The notes below the pieces were generated by a model. It had not been told where the DNA came from. It searched no databases and saw only the letters and a program-made list of their open reading frames with translations. The position numbers and the translations under genes were made by a program. Source: Podocnemis expansa (Eukaryota; Chordata; Testudines; Podocnemididae). Taken from it: 64,000 nt of DNA. The stretch lies in the NCBI GenBank assembly GCA_007922195.1, contig ML681994.1, positions 51,950,565 through 52,014,564 of the forward strand, read 5' to 3'. Below are positions 11,640 through 22,608 of this stretch, one piece after another. How positions within the stretch are numbered: the stretch's first letter is position 1; every line of letters starts with the position of its first letter.

Positions 11640-12980
11640 AGATGTCCAAGAATATAAATGGCTGAAAACTATTTTCCAGGCTATGGTGAAATGTGACCAT
11701 GAGATCTACATCAAGTCCCTGGCTGATGAAGCAGAGGATGGCCTAAAGTAGAAAAATGTGTGTCCTGCTTACAGAGCCATCTGGCTAACAAACCATAGAC
11801 AGCTTTCTAATATCCTCATCAGGAACCCAGACAGCTCTCCCTGCTCATCAACACACAAGATCCTGGACAATCAGAAGACACTTCATGTGAGCATGCCGAA
11901 CCACACACCTGTTGATGCCTGTCCAGACCTGTGTGACCTGATCCAACTATGGACATCCTGATGGACCTAATGACATTCCACCCAAGCTGCTCAAAGATGT
12001 ACTGCATCCAGTGAGCACTAACCTGCACCAGCTGTTCTTAAAAGAGAGCATCAGGCAAGCTACCAGCAGAATGAGAAGAGAGCATCATAGTATTCCTGTA
12101 CAAGGACAAAGCAATCTCTCCTCACGTGTGACAATTATAGGTCCAATCTCATTGGTATTAATGCTTGGAGAGGCTCATAACTGATTGGTAGGATGCAGAC
12201 ACTCCTTAATAGACATTGTTGTCCACCGCAATCAAGTTTCACTATTAAGCAGTCATCACTGCACTTTATCCTTACCCTTCAGCTTCTGACTGAGCTGCAC
12301 CAAGAATTTAAGTGCCCGCTTCCCTTGGCATATCTCAATATCAATGCCATTTTCAATTCAGTCAACAGGTCAGCACTTCAGCTCACAATAAAAGGAAGTA
12401 GTCTTCCAGAGCCCCTACTAAGCCTGGTAAGAAATTTTCACGCTGGGACCAGTGAAAGCATGGACACTGATTCATTAGTTTCCCTGTGTTTCTACACTGC
12501 CTCAGGTTTGCAGAAGGAATGCATTCTTGACCCAGCTCTTGTTATTGTCTGAATATTAGGACTTACTGCTCCATATGTCAGATTCAAGGGTGGTCAGGAA
12601 GTATTCACCTACTACCAAGAAGCATTTACCTACTTTTTGCTTGTAAAAAAGTCCAAGAACTTCACTCTGTTCTTCAAGGTCTTCAGGACACAGCCCACAC
12701 TATGGAGTATAATATCTCATGGCAGAAGATTAATGCCCATAATGTTAATGCTGGGCTTCCAGCACTGCCCGTGCAGGTGAAGTTAAGTAGTACTGAAAGC
12801 ACTGACCAACTTAACTAACTAGGTTGCAAGCAGAGTTCAAACAGTCACAGAAACCAGAGGTACTTCAACAAACAGATGTCACCTCCTACATGAAGTCCAT
12901 CTCTCACTTGTGGTCACAAAAACATCTATGCACTGAGACAACGTTCAGGATCTATTAAACCTCAGTATTGCACACTGATC
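11640..12980 (+). mobile_element. Decayed LINE (non-CR1) reverse transcriptase
   Basis: On the plus strand, disrupted frames follow a LINE RT. A linker region with PPKLLKDVLHP lies near 11980, then a CDNYRSNLIG piece near 12128, where NYRGISLL is usual. The 12193-12552 frame carries YLNINAIFNSVNRSAL, equivalent to the motif A region IDLTKAFDSVNREAL, but the catalytic Asp is lost. SGLQKECILDPAL then stands for GVKQGCVLAPTL. Stops and frameshifts abound. The pattern differs from CR1, and the clade cannot be fixed by eye. Confidence 0.75.
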
Positions 12981-13329
12981 ACATGTTTTCAGAGAACTAT
13001 AGACAATGACACCAAGATCTTTCTTGACTGGCACCAGTTAATTTAGATCCCACCATTTTGTATGTATAGTAGGGATTATGATTTCAATTTGCATTGTTTT
13101 GCATTTATAAACACTTGCCCAAATATGGAACCTCTTACAGGCAAACTTAGAACAATCAGATGCATTCCAAATGCACTACCAGTGCCAAATCCTGAGCATG
13201 AAGTAGTTTGACTGTGCAAAAGATCAATCTCACAGAGATCTGACTTTCCTTCAATCACTCTTTACATTCACAAGCAACATTGCCTGCCGTATCACAAGAA
13301 CAGAGAAGAATGCCCTTGTTCTTGAGCTC

Positions 13330-13505
13330 TCCATCAACACAAAAGGTCAAGATTGGATCAGTTTCCATGGTGATGACCCTGGCTTCAAAGCTGCTCAAGG
13401 TGTGAGCACAACCTTTGCCAACATCACCGTAGCCTGCCACAATGGCCACTTTCCCAGCAATCATGACCTCTGTGATTCATTTAATGCCACTGATAATGGA
13501 CCTTG
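13330..13505 (-). pseudogene. AHCY: Retropseudogene fragment of adenosylhomocysteinase
   Basis: On the minus strand a frame reads [20 protein letters not shown], then ends near [11 protein letters not shown]. This is the NAD-binding Rossmann segment of S-adenosylhomocysteine hydrolase, including the GYGDVGKG glycine loop. Upstream, SIISGIK*ITEV corresponds to the region just before it, with an Arg codon turned to TGA. The region spans without introns and the similarity fades after DPI, so it is a decayed processed copy. It is antisense to nothing else here and lies directly against the Gypsy relic starting near 13560. Confidence 0.75.
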
Positions 13506-13559
13506 ACCTTAACAAACAGCCTGACCACAGATAGCACTACATGCAGGGCTATTCCAGAG

Positions 13560-13769
13560 ATTCATAGGAGTGCATCAGATCTGAAAACTTCACTGCATGA
13601 TGTCTGATGGCAACAGCACCAACAAATGCCCCTCTTTCTGACACAACAGTCCTCTGTGACTTACTGATAACAGAACCAATGCCACTGAACTCAGCATTGA
13701 AAAGATTTTATTCTCCCTTTCCCACATTTGATGACGTCTCTCTAGAACTTCCAAAATCAGAATCTTTAG
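13560..13769 (+). mobile_element. Ty3/Gypsy pol relic, RT N-terminal part
   Basis: The plus strand translates to PMPLNSALKRF, then PFPTFDDVSLELPKSES. This matches the Gypsy RT order DPKPLNxALKR..HYPLP..DDxLPELSKAK. A stop follows near 13769, exactly where a MITE was inserted. It is the same retroelement that resumes at 13932 and again at 16821. Confidence 0.72.
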
Positions 13770-13931
13770 TCTAAATGGCCTTAAATGCTTAAGTCAACTT
13801 TCAGGGCAGGAGTTAAGTCATCTTAAGTAAGCTCTTAAGTCTACTTAATAAATTCTAAATATAGCCTGGGAGCTGATTAAGTTGACTTAAGGCAGGGTAA
13901 GTTGACTTAAGCCTCCACTGTAGACATAGCC
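13770..13931. mobile_element. Harbinger-like MITE inside the Gypsy relic
   Basis: It ends CACTGTAGACATAGCC, the family terminus, and its interior repeats AAGTTGACTTAA and inverted forms. The left end is less clear, because the GGCTATGTCTACAC terminus is missing or eroded. It separates Gypsy codons for SLV from codons for NEFWL, which are adjacent in intact elements. Confidence 0.65.
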
Positions 13932-14390
13932 AATGAGTTTTGGCTCATACACCTGGATAAAGAGTCCAGCATGCTGGCAACCTTTGCAACACCATTTGTT
14001 CATTACAGATGGCTGCATACATTGATGGCATAATCCCAGTGTTTGAGGTGTCTCAAACAAGGTTCACCCAAGTATTGAAAGGGCTGCTTGGAATGAAAAT
14101 AATTGCACAATAGCCTCATTGTAGGTAAAAGGCACAATGATACAGAAGCTGAACGAGACAATGACAAAAAAAAATTACCACGTTACTTTTCAATGACCTT
14201 CTCCAGAGAGACAATACAGGAATACGGGGGCAAGAATATAAACACACCCAGAAGACATGCAACTCAGCTTGAAGTGACATACTTTGCACATCTACTCGCA
14301 GCAAAGGAACTGAAAGCAAATCTCAACAAAATCAAGGCAACAAGAGACACACCAGCTCCAGTGGATGTGAATGGACTTGAAATATAGCAA
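13932..14390 (+). mobile_element. Ty3/Gypsy pol relic, RT C-terminal part
   Basis: The translation NEFWLIHLDKESSMLATFAT fits Gypsy RT (NGFWH..LDxxSSxLTTFxTPF). A block with DTEAERDNDKK and KELKANLNKIKATRDTPAP follows, ending DVNGL. The catalytic DD region near 14110 is broken by a stop. The frame stops at the point where a CR1 entered, and it resumes at 16821 with the RNase H side. It is dead. Confidence 0.82.
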
Positions 14391-14394
14391 AAAC

Positions 14395-15535
14395 CCTACA
14401 TGATAGATACAAATCCCTTGCTTCAATCATAAGAGTGTAACAACATAACAGTCACCTGAACAGGATGGTGACAGGAACTGTGAAATGCTTAAGGATATTA
14501 GAGAGGAGACAAAATCAGAAAACCCAGTGATAATGGATTTCAGCTCCCCTCATGTTGACTGGTGATCTATCACCTTCGGATGGGATGCAGAGCTACAATT
14601 TCTAGACATCATAAATCACTATTTCTTGAAAGCAGCTAGTCCTGGAACCCCAAAGAAAAGAGGCAATTTTGATATAGTCTGAAGTGGGGCCACAGTACCT
14701 AGTACAAGAGGTCAAAATAGTTGAACCACCTGGTAATAGCAACCATAATGCCATTAAATTTAACATCCTTGGTAGGGAAAAAAGTATCAAAGAAACCCAC
14801 CAAAGCAGCATTTAACTTCAAAAAGGACAATTACTAAAAAATGAAGAGGCTAGCTAAGGAGAAATTAAAACATACAGTTATGAAAGTGAAATGCACGTGA
14901 ACTATATAGAAACTTCTTAAAAATACTATAATATAGTCTCAAAGTATACATATACCATGAAATAAAAATAAACAGCAAGAGAATCAAAAACACCATTGTC
15001 CTGGCTAAACAACAGAGTAAGAGAGTCATTTAGAGACAAAAAGGCATTGTTTAAAAATTAGAAGTCAAATCCTGCTGAAGAAAATTTAAAGAATGTAAAC
15101 TTTGGCAAGTCAACTGTAAAAAGTATAATTACGAAGGCCAAAAAAGAATTTGAAGAGCAAGTAAGCAAAAGACACAAACACTAAGAGGGGGGAAAAAGGT
15201 ATATCAGAAGCATGAAGCCTGCCAAACAATCATTGGAGTTATTGGACAAATAAGATGCTAACAGAGCTCTCAAGGAAGACAAGACCATTGCAGAGAATGA
15301 AAGGAATTCTTTGCATTGCTCTTCACTAAAAATGACATGCGGGAGATTCCCACATTGGAACCATTCTTTTAGGTGACAAATCTAAGGAACTGTCTCAGAT
15401 CAAAATGTCAGTAGAGATGGATTTGGAACAAACTGATAATTTAAACAATCATAAATCACAAATGCCAAATAGTATTCACCCAAAAATTCTAAAGGAACCT
15501 TAAATATGAAATTGCATAACTACTAACAGTGAGAT
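14395..15535 (+). mobile_element. CR1-type LINE, endonuclease end to RT start, sense
   Basis: The disrupted plus-strand reading contains GNSNHNAIKFNILG, the end of a CR1 endonuclease (GSSDHxxVxFxIL). Later it has ITKAKKEFEEQVS and SQMPNSIHPKILKE, the start of the RT region (PGPDGIHPRxLKE). Stops are frequent. The copy is cut by a foldback element at 15537, and its 3' end is probably the piece at 16560-16820. Confidence 0.78.
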
Positions 15536-15536
15536 A

Positions 15537-15808
15537 AACAAAGAGTCCTGTGGCGCTTTCAAAGACTAATGAATTTATTCATCATGTGAGCTTTCGTGGG
15601 AGAAAATCCCATTTCATCAGATGCTTCAAAGATGGGGGAACTTACAGAATAGGAGGAAGATGAGGTCAAATCATGCTGCTCCCCAGTGTTTGAATCTTAA
15701 CAACTGCTTTGATTTTCTGTAACAGTATGACCTGATCCCATGACTTACACTTCCCTGCATTTATTTTCCTCCCATTCTGTTAAGTTCCCCCAACTTCAAA
15801 GCATCAGC
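15537..15808. mobile_element. Foldback element copy 1 (nested in the CR1)
   Basis: Left arm GAGTCCTGTGGCGCTTTC runs through GAGCTTTCGTGGGAGAAAAT and ACTTACAGAATAGGAGGAA. The right arm is inverted: CCTGATCCCATGACTTACAC, then CCTCCCATTCTGTTAAGTTC and CTTCAAAGCATCAG. The outer part of the right arm is lost. Confidence 0.75.
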
Positions 15809-16559
15809 ATGGGGTAGCCAGTCACAGTCCCAGCGGGCCTTGGGGTGCCCTCCCTAATCTGCAGCCTCGGGATTCTCCTCCCTGTCGCTAGGCTCCGGGA
15901 GGATGGGTGGACTGTAGGGCTGGCTGGCCTGAGAGGACGGGGTCAGCCATCGGGTCAGAGCCCCTTCCTGGCCAGGCCCCACCCCTCTGCTTCTGGGGCC
16001 TCAGCCCTGCAGTTCCCCAGTCTGACCAGGGAGGGCATTCAGGCCCTTCCTCAGGCCCAGGCTCCAAGGGCAGCCACAGCCCCTTGCTACAGGTAAGTCC
16101 TCCCATCAGTCAGTAACTAGTTAAAAGATATGCAACAGAGCACAGGAGCCAAGGGTCAGTTTTCGCAGTGGACAAAGGTAAATAGCAAAGTCTCCACTAA
16201 TCTGTACTGTCATGAGAAGTGGGAAGCACAGACTAGGCAGAGGGCCAAGTCACGAGAGTAAGGGTCGATTGGAGACAGGCTATTGGAAAGAGGCGCCTGC
16301 CTGGGTGAGGGCTGATCCCCCACATAAACAGCAGGACACACCACTGCATGGAGTCACACCATGGTACAGTACTATTATGATCATTCAGTCTAACCTTCTA
16401 CACAATGCAGGCCTCGTCCTCCCACTCGTGTAAGAGACCCATAATCAATGACTGAGTTACTGAAGTCCACAGATAATGGTTTAAAGACTTCAGGTATGAA
16501 GAATCTACCAGAAAAAAAATCTACCAGATTCTCTAGTGGACCTCATTGCTAGGGATGTT
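15809..16559. other. GC-rich stretch and CR1-like fragments
   Basis: Positions 15820-16100 are unusually GC-rich for the window and carry overlapping open frames on both strands, none recognised. Around 16150-16210, CAGTTTTCGCAGTGGACAAA recalls the CR1 RT region. Positions 16360-16530 look like an antisense CR1 3' fragment (TCATTCAGTCTAACCTTCT, GGTTTAAAGACTTCAGGT). The order suggests a battered CR1 with further insertions. Confidence 0.45.
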
Positions 16560-16820
16560 GAGAATGCCAGGAAAAAACTGGCTTCAGAAAAGAAATAGGT
16601 AAGTTCATGCAAGATAAGTCCATCAACGGCTATTAGCCAAGATGGTCTGGGATGCAACTCCATGCTCTAGTGTCCCTAAACTTCTGACCACAGGAAGCTG
16701 GGACTGAATGACAGAGTATGGATCACTTGCCCTGCTCTTTTCACGCCTTCCAAAGCGTCTGGCACTGGGCATTGTTGGAGGACAGACCATTGGTTCAATC
16801 AGTACAACTATTCTTATGTT
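16560..16820 (+). mobile_element. CR1 LINE 3' end, sense
   Basis: AAGTCCATCAACGGCTATTAG, CAAGATGGTCTGGGATG, GGATCACTTGCCCTGCTC and terminal CTATTCTTATGTTCTTC follow a turtle CR1 3' UTR. Its 3' end abuts Gypsy sequence exactly where the interrupted pol frame resumes, which supports insertion of this CR1 into the Gypsy copy. Confidence 0.75.
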
Positions 16821-17690
16821 CTTCTGGAAATGATAAATTTTCTAAGTTCTGTCCACACCTGGCGCCAGTAGGGGAATCTCTACATCAGCTTACACGGCAG
16901 AATTTTGAATGGGACTGGACAAGTCCATCACAGCAAGCATTTGACACACAAATTATAATAGATGCCCCGTCCTGAAGTACTACCAGCCAGGCAAACCACT
17001 GACCTTCCTATGTGCTGTGATGGAAAAAGAATTGGGAGTAACTCTTCTGCAGAAGCAAATGGTCACTTACACCAGGCAGCAGAGTCTTTTCAGAGACTGA
17101 AAAGGGAACACTCAAATGTGAAAAGAGCTTCTGGCTGCAGCATTTGGAATGGAGTGATTCCATTAATACACCCAGTAACAATGCTATATCACCCCACAAA
17201 TCCGTAGAGGCATTCATGGCAAAGCCCCTTGTTTGCACTCCAAAGAGACTACGTCACATGTTGATTGTGTCCTGCTCCATCAGGTAGAGATTAGATATTG
17301 TCAGGGATGATGACTGGTGTTAGCTAACACCTTGAACAGGACATAGAGCATCAGCAAGCTGGGGAAAAGGGATCTGGCCACTGAATCCATTAGCATGCTG
17401 CACTATCACCTTGTTTAAATCACAAAGCTGATGGAAATCAAAGAGGCTATTTCCTCAACAGAGTGATACTTAGGGTGGCCAGAACACAAAAGCGAAGTAG
17501 TGTTAGAAGCAGAAACATATTTTCAGACTGAAGATGAGATGAGCATACAGAATGGAAATCACATTGTGAGGACTGAGAGCTACTGTCCCTGCCTCATTAT
17601 ATAAGGATGTCATGCAAAAAAATACACGCTTCACACCTGGGCTAAGACAGCCATCTTAGGCTGGGTCACAGGTGTGTTTACTGCCTGGGA
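16821..17690 (+). mobile_element. Ty3/Gypsy pol relic, RNase H and connection to integrase
   Basis: The plus-strand reading resumes with LEMINF and SKFCPHLAPVGESLHQLT (Gypsy: LGMINYLSKFxPHL). It then has KYYQPGKPLTFLC and KELGVTLLQKQMVTYT, the RNase H start with the catalytic Asp lost (CAVMEKE for CDASEKG). KELLAAAFGMERFHQYTQ-like codons and HSKETTSHV follow. Weak integrase-linker similarity continues to about 17690. Several frameshifts and stops are present. It is part of the same copy as 13560-14390. Confidence 0.8.
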
Positions 17691-17888
17691 ATAAATACTC
17701 AACTCTGTTCCTTGACAGAAGGGTGTGACACCTGTCAGTCCTGAAATAATTACACAAATAAAGAAACTCTGTTACCACAAGAAGCACAAGTGATCCAAAG
17801 GAACAGGAGATGCTTGCAAGCCAGCAGACACAATGCCCAGAGAAAGCCAAGGGAAGAGAAGAAAGAAAAAAAAAAAAAAAAAAAAAAA

Positions 17889-18023
17889 GAGTCCTGTGGC
17901 ACCTTAAAGACTAACAAATTTCTTGGGGCAAAAGTTTTCGTGGACTGAAACGCACTTTCTCAGCTGCAACTGTCGTCTTTAGGTCTTTACGGTGCCACAG
18001 GACTTCCGTTGTTTTTCCTAAAT
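17889..18023. mobile_element. Foldback element copy 2 (divergent subfamily), preceded by poly(A)
   Basis: GAGTCCTGTGGCACCTTAAA and GACTAACAAATTTCTTGGGG lead in. CGGTGCCACAGGACTTCCGTT closes in inverted orientation only about 100 bp later. A run of about 23 A directly precedes it. Confidence 0.7.
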
Positions 18024-18560
18024 ATGGACTAAAAGGGCTACCCCCCCTGAAACTGGCCTGGAGAGATGCAGAGAACCAATCTCACATGGAGATGGAGACT
18101 CTAGGGCAGAACCGTTCCCAGGGTTCAGTGAATTGGGATGACTGTCCTGGGCCCTGTGCTTTGGGGGTCCCATATCAGACAAGTCTGGAAGCAGGCAGTT
18201 GAAGCTTCCCTCCCAGCAAACCAAGCAGGAGGTGAGCAACTACAGGCCCCCTCCTGGGTGCACACCAGGACCAGGGTCCCAGTTCCCTGACAAGACTGGC
18301 CAGGAGGTGCTTGTTAACAGCTCCCCTCCTGGCTGGGAGCAAGGACTGGACAGGAGACAGGATCTGCAAACCACCTCTTAGCTGGGCACTGAAACCAAAC
18401 AGAAAGCAGAGGCTGCAATCCACCTCCCAGGTGGGAACAGAGACCAGGCGCGAGGCAGGCTGTTGCCACCAGGGTTCCAACTTCATGCCAGGACCTGGCA
18501 GAAGCTGGGAAGGGGACCCACACAGTGTGGTTTACCCAGGCCCTGCAGCCCCTTAAGGAT
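18024..18560. repeat. Possible decayed minisatellite, GC-rich
   Basis: CAGGAGGTGAGCAACTACAG, CAGGAGGTGCTTGTTAACAG, CAGGAGACAGGATCTGCAAA and CAGAGGCTGCAATCCACC recur about every 50-75 bp, each followed by CCTCCTGG- or CCTCCCAG-like blocks. The period is irregular, so this is a tentative tandem-repeat call. Confidence 0.45.
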
Positions 18561-19150
18561 GGCCCTGCTCCACAGAGAGATAATTTGCTAGATTTGGAGA
18601 CAGATGACAGACCCTTAGTGTGTTCACCTGTTGTGGAGATCAAACTATCTCAAACACTATGTAAGCAGCTGAGTCTGTGGTAAAGACAAGAGCACCAACT
18701 CAACCATGCACTAACAAGCTTTGGCCAAATGCACATGGGGTGGGCTTTGCATGTCAATTATATGTGTCTAATATTTACATTAAAATGTTGTAAAATAAGG
18801 ATGGTGTATCTTGGTCAGTGGCATCGAAGTCAGAGGGCCCACGTTCCCTGGAAGGGTTGTTATTTTCAGCTCTTTCTGCCTGGTACCGCAGTGATGGCAG
18901 TGGCCAAGAGGAGCATTTACAGAAAAAGCCCGGCTCTTTCCCTACAACAGTGGCTTCTAACCTTTTCAAATATGAGGACCCCTTTTTAACATCAAAAAAT
19001 TCTGTGGACCCCCCAAATGATAGTAGTTGTTATTGAGATAGCAGTGCTGCAGAAAGGCAGTGGAGGACCCTGCCCCCGCCTGCTCCAAAGGGGAGGGAAC
19101 ATATCCAGGGTGTGGCTGCTCACAGCAGGTAAATACAGTTCATTTAAAGC

Positions 19151-19564
19151 ACAGATGTCAAACTCATTCAATGTGGGAGGCCACACTGGAGGGCAGGTCA
19201 CCTGTGACAGGCCATGTGTCTGCATGGGCTCCCCAGACCTTTCCCCCTCCACGTTCAGAGTGGCATGGGCTCCTTTTTCCCACCCCAATCCCACACACTC
19301 TACAGCACCTTCCATTTGCCCTGCCTTATGGGCTCCCCTTCCACACATTAGCTCCCTGACCTCCCCTCTTCCCTCTCCACTGCCCCTATCTCATAGTGGC
19401 AGGCAAAAAATCAGTCTCAATCACAGGCAACCAGGCTGGGTTCCTGCTTCTCCCCCTCCCAGCCCACTCACTGTCTATCATTCATAATGCTGGCGTTTGT
19501 TTGGCTCAGTCCTGGCTGGCCTCTGACTTCCTTGTTCCTACAAATGCCCCAGCCACTTTTTTCC

Positions 19565-19607
<43 letters not shown>

Positions 19608-19956
19608 TTCTGCAATGCGCTGTCAATCAAATTAGCATGCTAACTGACAGTGAATACTTGAGGTGGGGGGCAACGCAGTGGCTCTCCAGAAGCCCAGCCC
19701 AGCCCTGCCTGCTGTGAGTGAGACTCTGATTGATTGGCAGACCACAGCAGAGCTCAGCTGGGATTGGCTAGAGAGCTTCCTTTCTTCCCCTGCGTTATGG
19801 CTCAGATCATGTCAGTGAGTCAGAAGCACACATAGTCCTACACTGCCAGAAGCCTGTCTTTGGAGTTCACTGCTCCACACAGCCAACAGGCACAGCCCAG
19901 GCAGCAGCTCTGTGGGCCAGATCCGGCCCCGCGGGCTGCAAGTTTGACATCCCTAA
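19151..19956. mobile_element. hAT-type element, inner, with 8-bp target duplication
   Basis: The ends ACAGATGTCAAACT and AGTTTGACATCCCTAA are inverted. The flanking octamers TTTAAAGC (19143-19150) and TTTAGAGC (19957-19964) match at 7 of 8 positions. The 806-bp body is GC-rich in parts (19200-19480), carries a TG microsatellite, and ends GGGCCAGATCCGGCCCCGCG. Its open frames, including 19017-19487, are proline/serine-rich and not recognised. Confidence 0.82.
19566..19607. repeat. (TG)n microsatellite
   Basis: There are about 20 uninterrupted TG units inside the inner hAT element. Confidence 0.95.
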
Positions 19957-20480
19957 TTTAGAGCCCTCTCCAACATGGATCCCTGGCAGGCAGGGCCAAT
20001 TGCATTCACAAACCCCTTGCAATAAGTTCACAGACCCCCCAGGTGTCCTCAGGCCACAGGTTGGGAACCACTGTCTTCCAACCTTGAGTTGAGGTATGCT
20101 CCGTAACTCTGTGAGGATGGTATATGAACAATCCAGTTGGCATATAGGAGCTGTGAGGTATAGAAGTATATCCAGTTAGGGTAACCAACCATGCCAATTA
20201 GATCCTTTGTCCCTTGTCCTGCAAGAATATCCCACAAAATACAGAGTTGGAGTGTGTGCTGTCTGGCCAGGCTGCTCCGGACTTTGTTGGTTTGAGGAGG
20301 CTTGGGGTTGCTGGCTGGCAGGCAAGCACAGGAAGGCCCAGAAGGGACAAGACAGGTGGGAAGAGGCAGAAGCAGCAGGGACTGGCTGTGGGACTGGGGA
20401 TTAGCCTCCCCAAAGTGCACACGCAACCCATGGCCAGGCCTCATAGTAAACACTGGTTTGATACTGACCTGGGAGAACGA

Positions 20481-20499
20481 TTAGCTAGCTAGCTAGCTA
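20481..20499. repeat. (TAGC)n tetranucleotide repeat
   Basis: There are four and a half units of TAGC in a row. It is short and isolated. Confidence 0.8.
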
Positions 20500-22608
20500 T
20501 TGGACGCAGAATTTACTTAAATATGAGTTTTAACTGTCTCTAGCATCCCAGAATGGACTCTCTTGCTTTGGGGTGAAATCAGTGCTCTTGGCTACATTAA
20601 AGGGATTTATTTATTTATTTTAACTTAATCATGTACTGCAAAGGGGATATGTTGTCCTGAAATTGACTCATAACCGTTGGTCACACTATATTCAGTGAAG
20701 ACGCAATCTTCAGAGCTCTCCGCTGTCAGCGGATTTCTACTGAGCATATGTGAACAGACATTTTTGAAAGGCTTACAATTTGGCTAAATTTGGCAAATTT
20801 TCACAGATACACCAAAAGGCCCTTGCTACGAGAGCTACCAACCTGACAAATTTCAAGTCTTTTGCTTCAAAGCATGTAGGCATTACTCCATGGAACTATA
20901 GTTAAAAAGAAATCTTACAAGTAAAACTAAGTATTTTTTCTTACTTCATTCTGAGAAATGACTTAACCATTTTAGCTAAAACTTCCCCCCCCCAAAAAAA
21001 TCAGTGTAAAGCAAACATACTACATGGAAAATATCAGCCTGGGTGACTAAAGTTTGACAAAGTTATAAATCCCTGAAAACAGGGTTATCTAATGCAAAGA
21101 GTCAGGCAACCTTAACTGTAAGCAGCTCCACCTAAAATATTCCTTTAATTTACCTTGCAAAGTTTATTTAAATTACTGAAAATGGTTAATAGTTACTCTG
21201 TACAGTTAATCAAGAATACTTGCTGTAATAAAATGTGTGCCTTATCAAATAAAGGTTGACATACTATAAAATTTTCTGTAGTCTACTTTAATATTTCAGC
21301 ATTTTTATCTAAATAATTCACAGTAATTTTTTTTTAAAAAATCTGTAAAACTAGGTTTGTAGGAGAGATAAATGTGATTGTAAAATGAGAGCTGTCTCCC
21401 ATAATGAAGGACAGTTGTGATATACGCTAAGAAATGTGTAAGCAAATCACATCCAACTGAAGCCAGGTTATTAACTACTGCATGTGGGAAAATTTTCCTG
21501 TCTACAGCAGGTAAAAAAATATGAATCAAAAAGGAAGTTAGCACTTAAGATGTGTCCTTGTCTTACGATTATTTCAGACTTAACAGTTTTGACAAAAAAA
21601 ATTGTGAATTAATAATTATATGTAAGACACATTGGACCAGTTTCTCTCTCACTTACGGGAAGTAGAAATTGCAAATAGCCTACTACTCGTCTTCCTCCCC
21701 CACTAGGAATTCACCAGAGCAAGACAAAGCATGGACAGGAGGACAAGCTTTGACATATTCTTGTTCATGTAGAGGACAAGCTTCAACTTATTTTTGCTCA
21801 CGTTCTTCATGAGAGGGAGGACAACTTTAATATTCACCAGCAAGAACACATCTACGCTGCAAAAAATAAAAGTCACCATGGCAGTGAGTCTTAGCAACTG
21901 AGGCAGCTTGCAGAGCTTGTGCTATAGAGCCAAAAAAGGAAAAAAAAAAAAAAATAGTTCTCACTTAGCTGGAGCCTGGACTCTGAGATCTAGTGAGCGG
22001 GAGGCTCTCAGAGCCCAGGCTCCAGTCCAACCGGGGAAGTTTACACTGATATTTGTAGCCCTGTAGCGTGACTCCCACAAGCCTGCATCAATTGACCCAA
22101 CCTCTGAAACTTGCTGCTGCAGGGGGTCTTAAGCAGTACACACATACTCAGAAATGTCATCGGTTTGCATCAGTCTACTTTTGGGTGAGCTACATTGGAT
22201 TGAACTTGTGAAGTACTGAGTACCCTCAGTTTCCATTGATGTCAGTAGGAACTCAGGGGGTTCAGTATCGCTCAACATCTAAGATGTCCCAGTAAGAGGC
22301 AGGTAAGCGCTAGTTCCTATGCTCTACTCTCATAGGCTTCAAGAGTTTCACTTGGCAGGAATCTTACTCTCATGCTAAGCAACTCCTCAGTCACACCTCC
22401 TCCAGCTCTCTCCCAAGAGTTTCAGATCCTTTTGCCTTATCTATCTAACCTCTATATGCACAGAGGGCTGTTCATATGGTACTTGGGAACTGAACAGGCA
22501 AAATTAAGGTTAATCATAGTTCTAGACAGGTCTGCATTCTGTAATCCACCTTCTTTGTTGGTTCATACCATACAACACATCTTCTCTTACAGAAAGGTTT
22601 CTGCAAGC
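20500..22608. other. Intron stretch, nothing recognised
   Basis: The sequence is AT-rich with poly(A) at about 21940-21953. No repeat family or exon was recognised. A CATTGATGTCAGTAGGAACTC block near 22236 resembles a widespread reptile/bird repeat motif. Confidence 0.5.

Larger units (their letters stand above)
18948..20073. mobile_element. hAT-type element, outer, interrupted by a second hAT
   Basis: The termini CAGTGGCTTCTAACC and GGTTGGGAACCACTG are inverted. The flanks CCCTACAA and TCTTCCAA match at 5 of 8 positions. The host sequence (18948-19150 and 19957-20073) has mirrored blocks such as GAGGACCCCTTTTTAAC and ACAGACCCCCCAGGTG, as in a MER5/Charlie-type MITE. Confidence 0.75.

Noticed and set aside
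12193..12552. 119-codon frame as a host gene
   Set aside because: The sequence follows a LINE RT with the catalytic Asp missing, so it is part of a dead retroelement.
14103..14387. 94-codon frame as a gene
   Set aside because: It is a fragment of Gypsy RT between two insertions, with the catalytic region broken.
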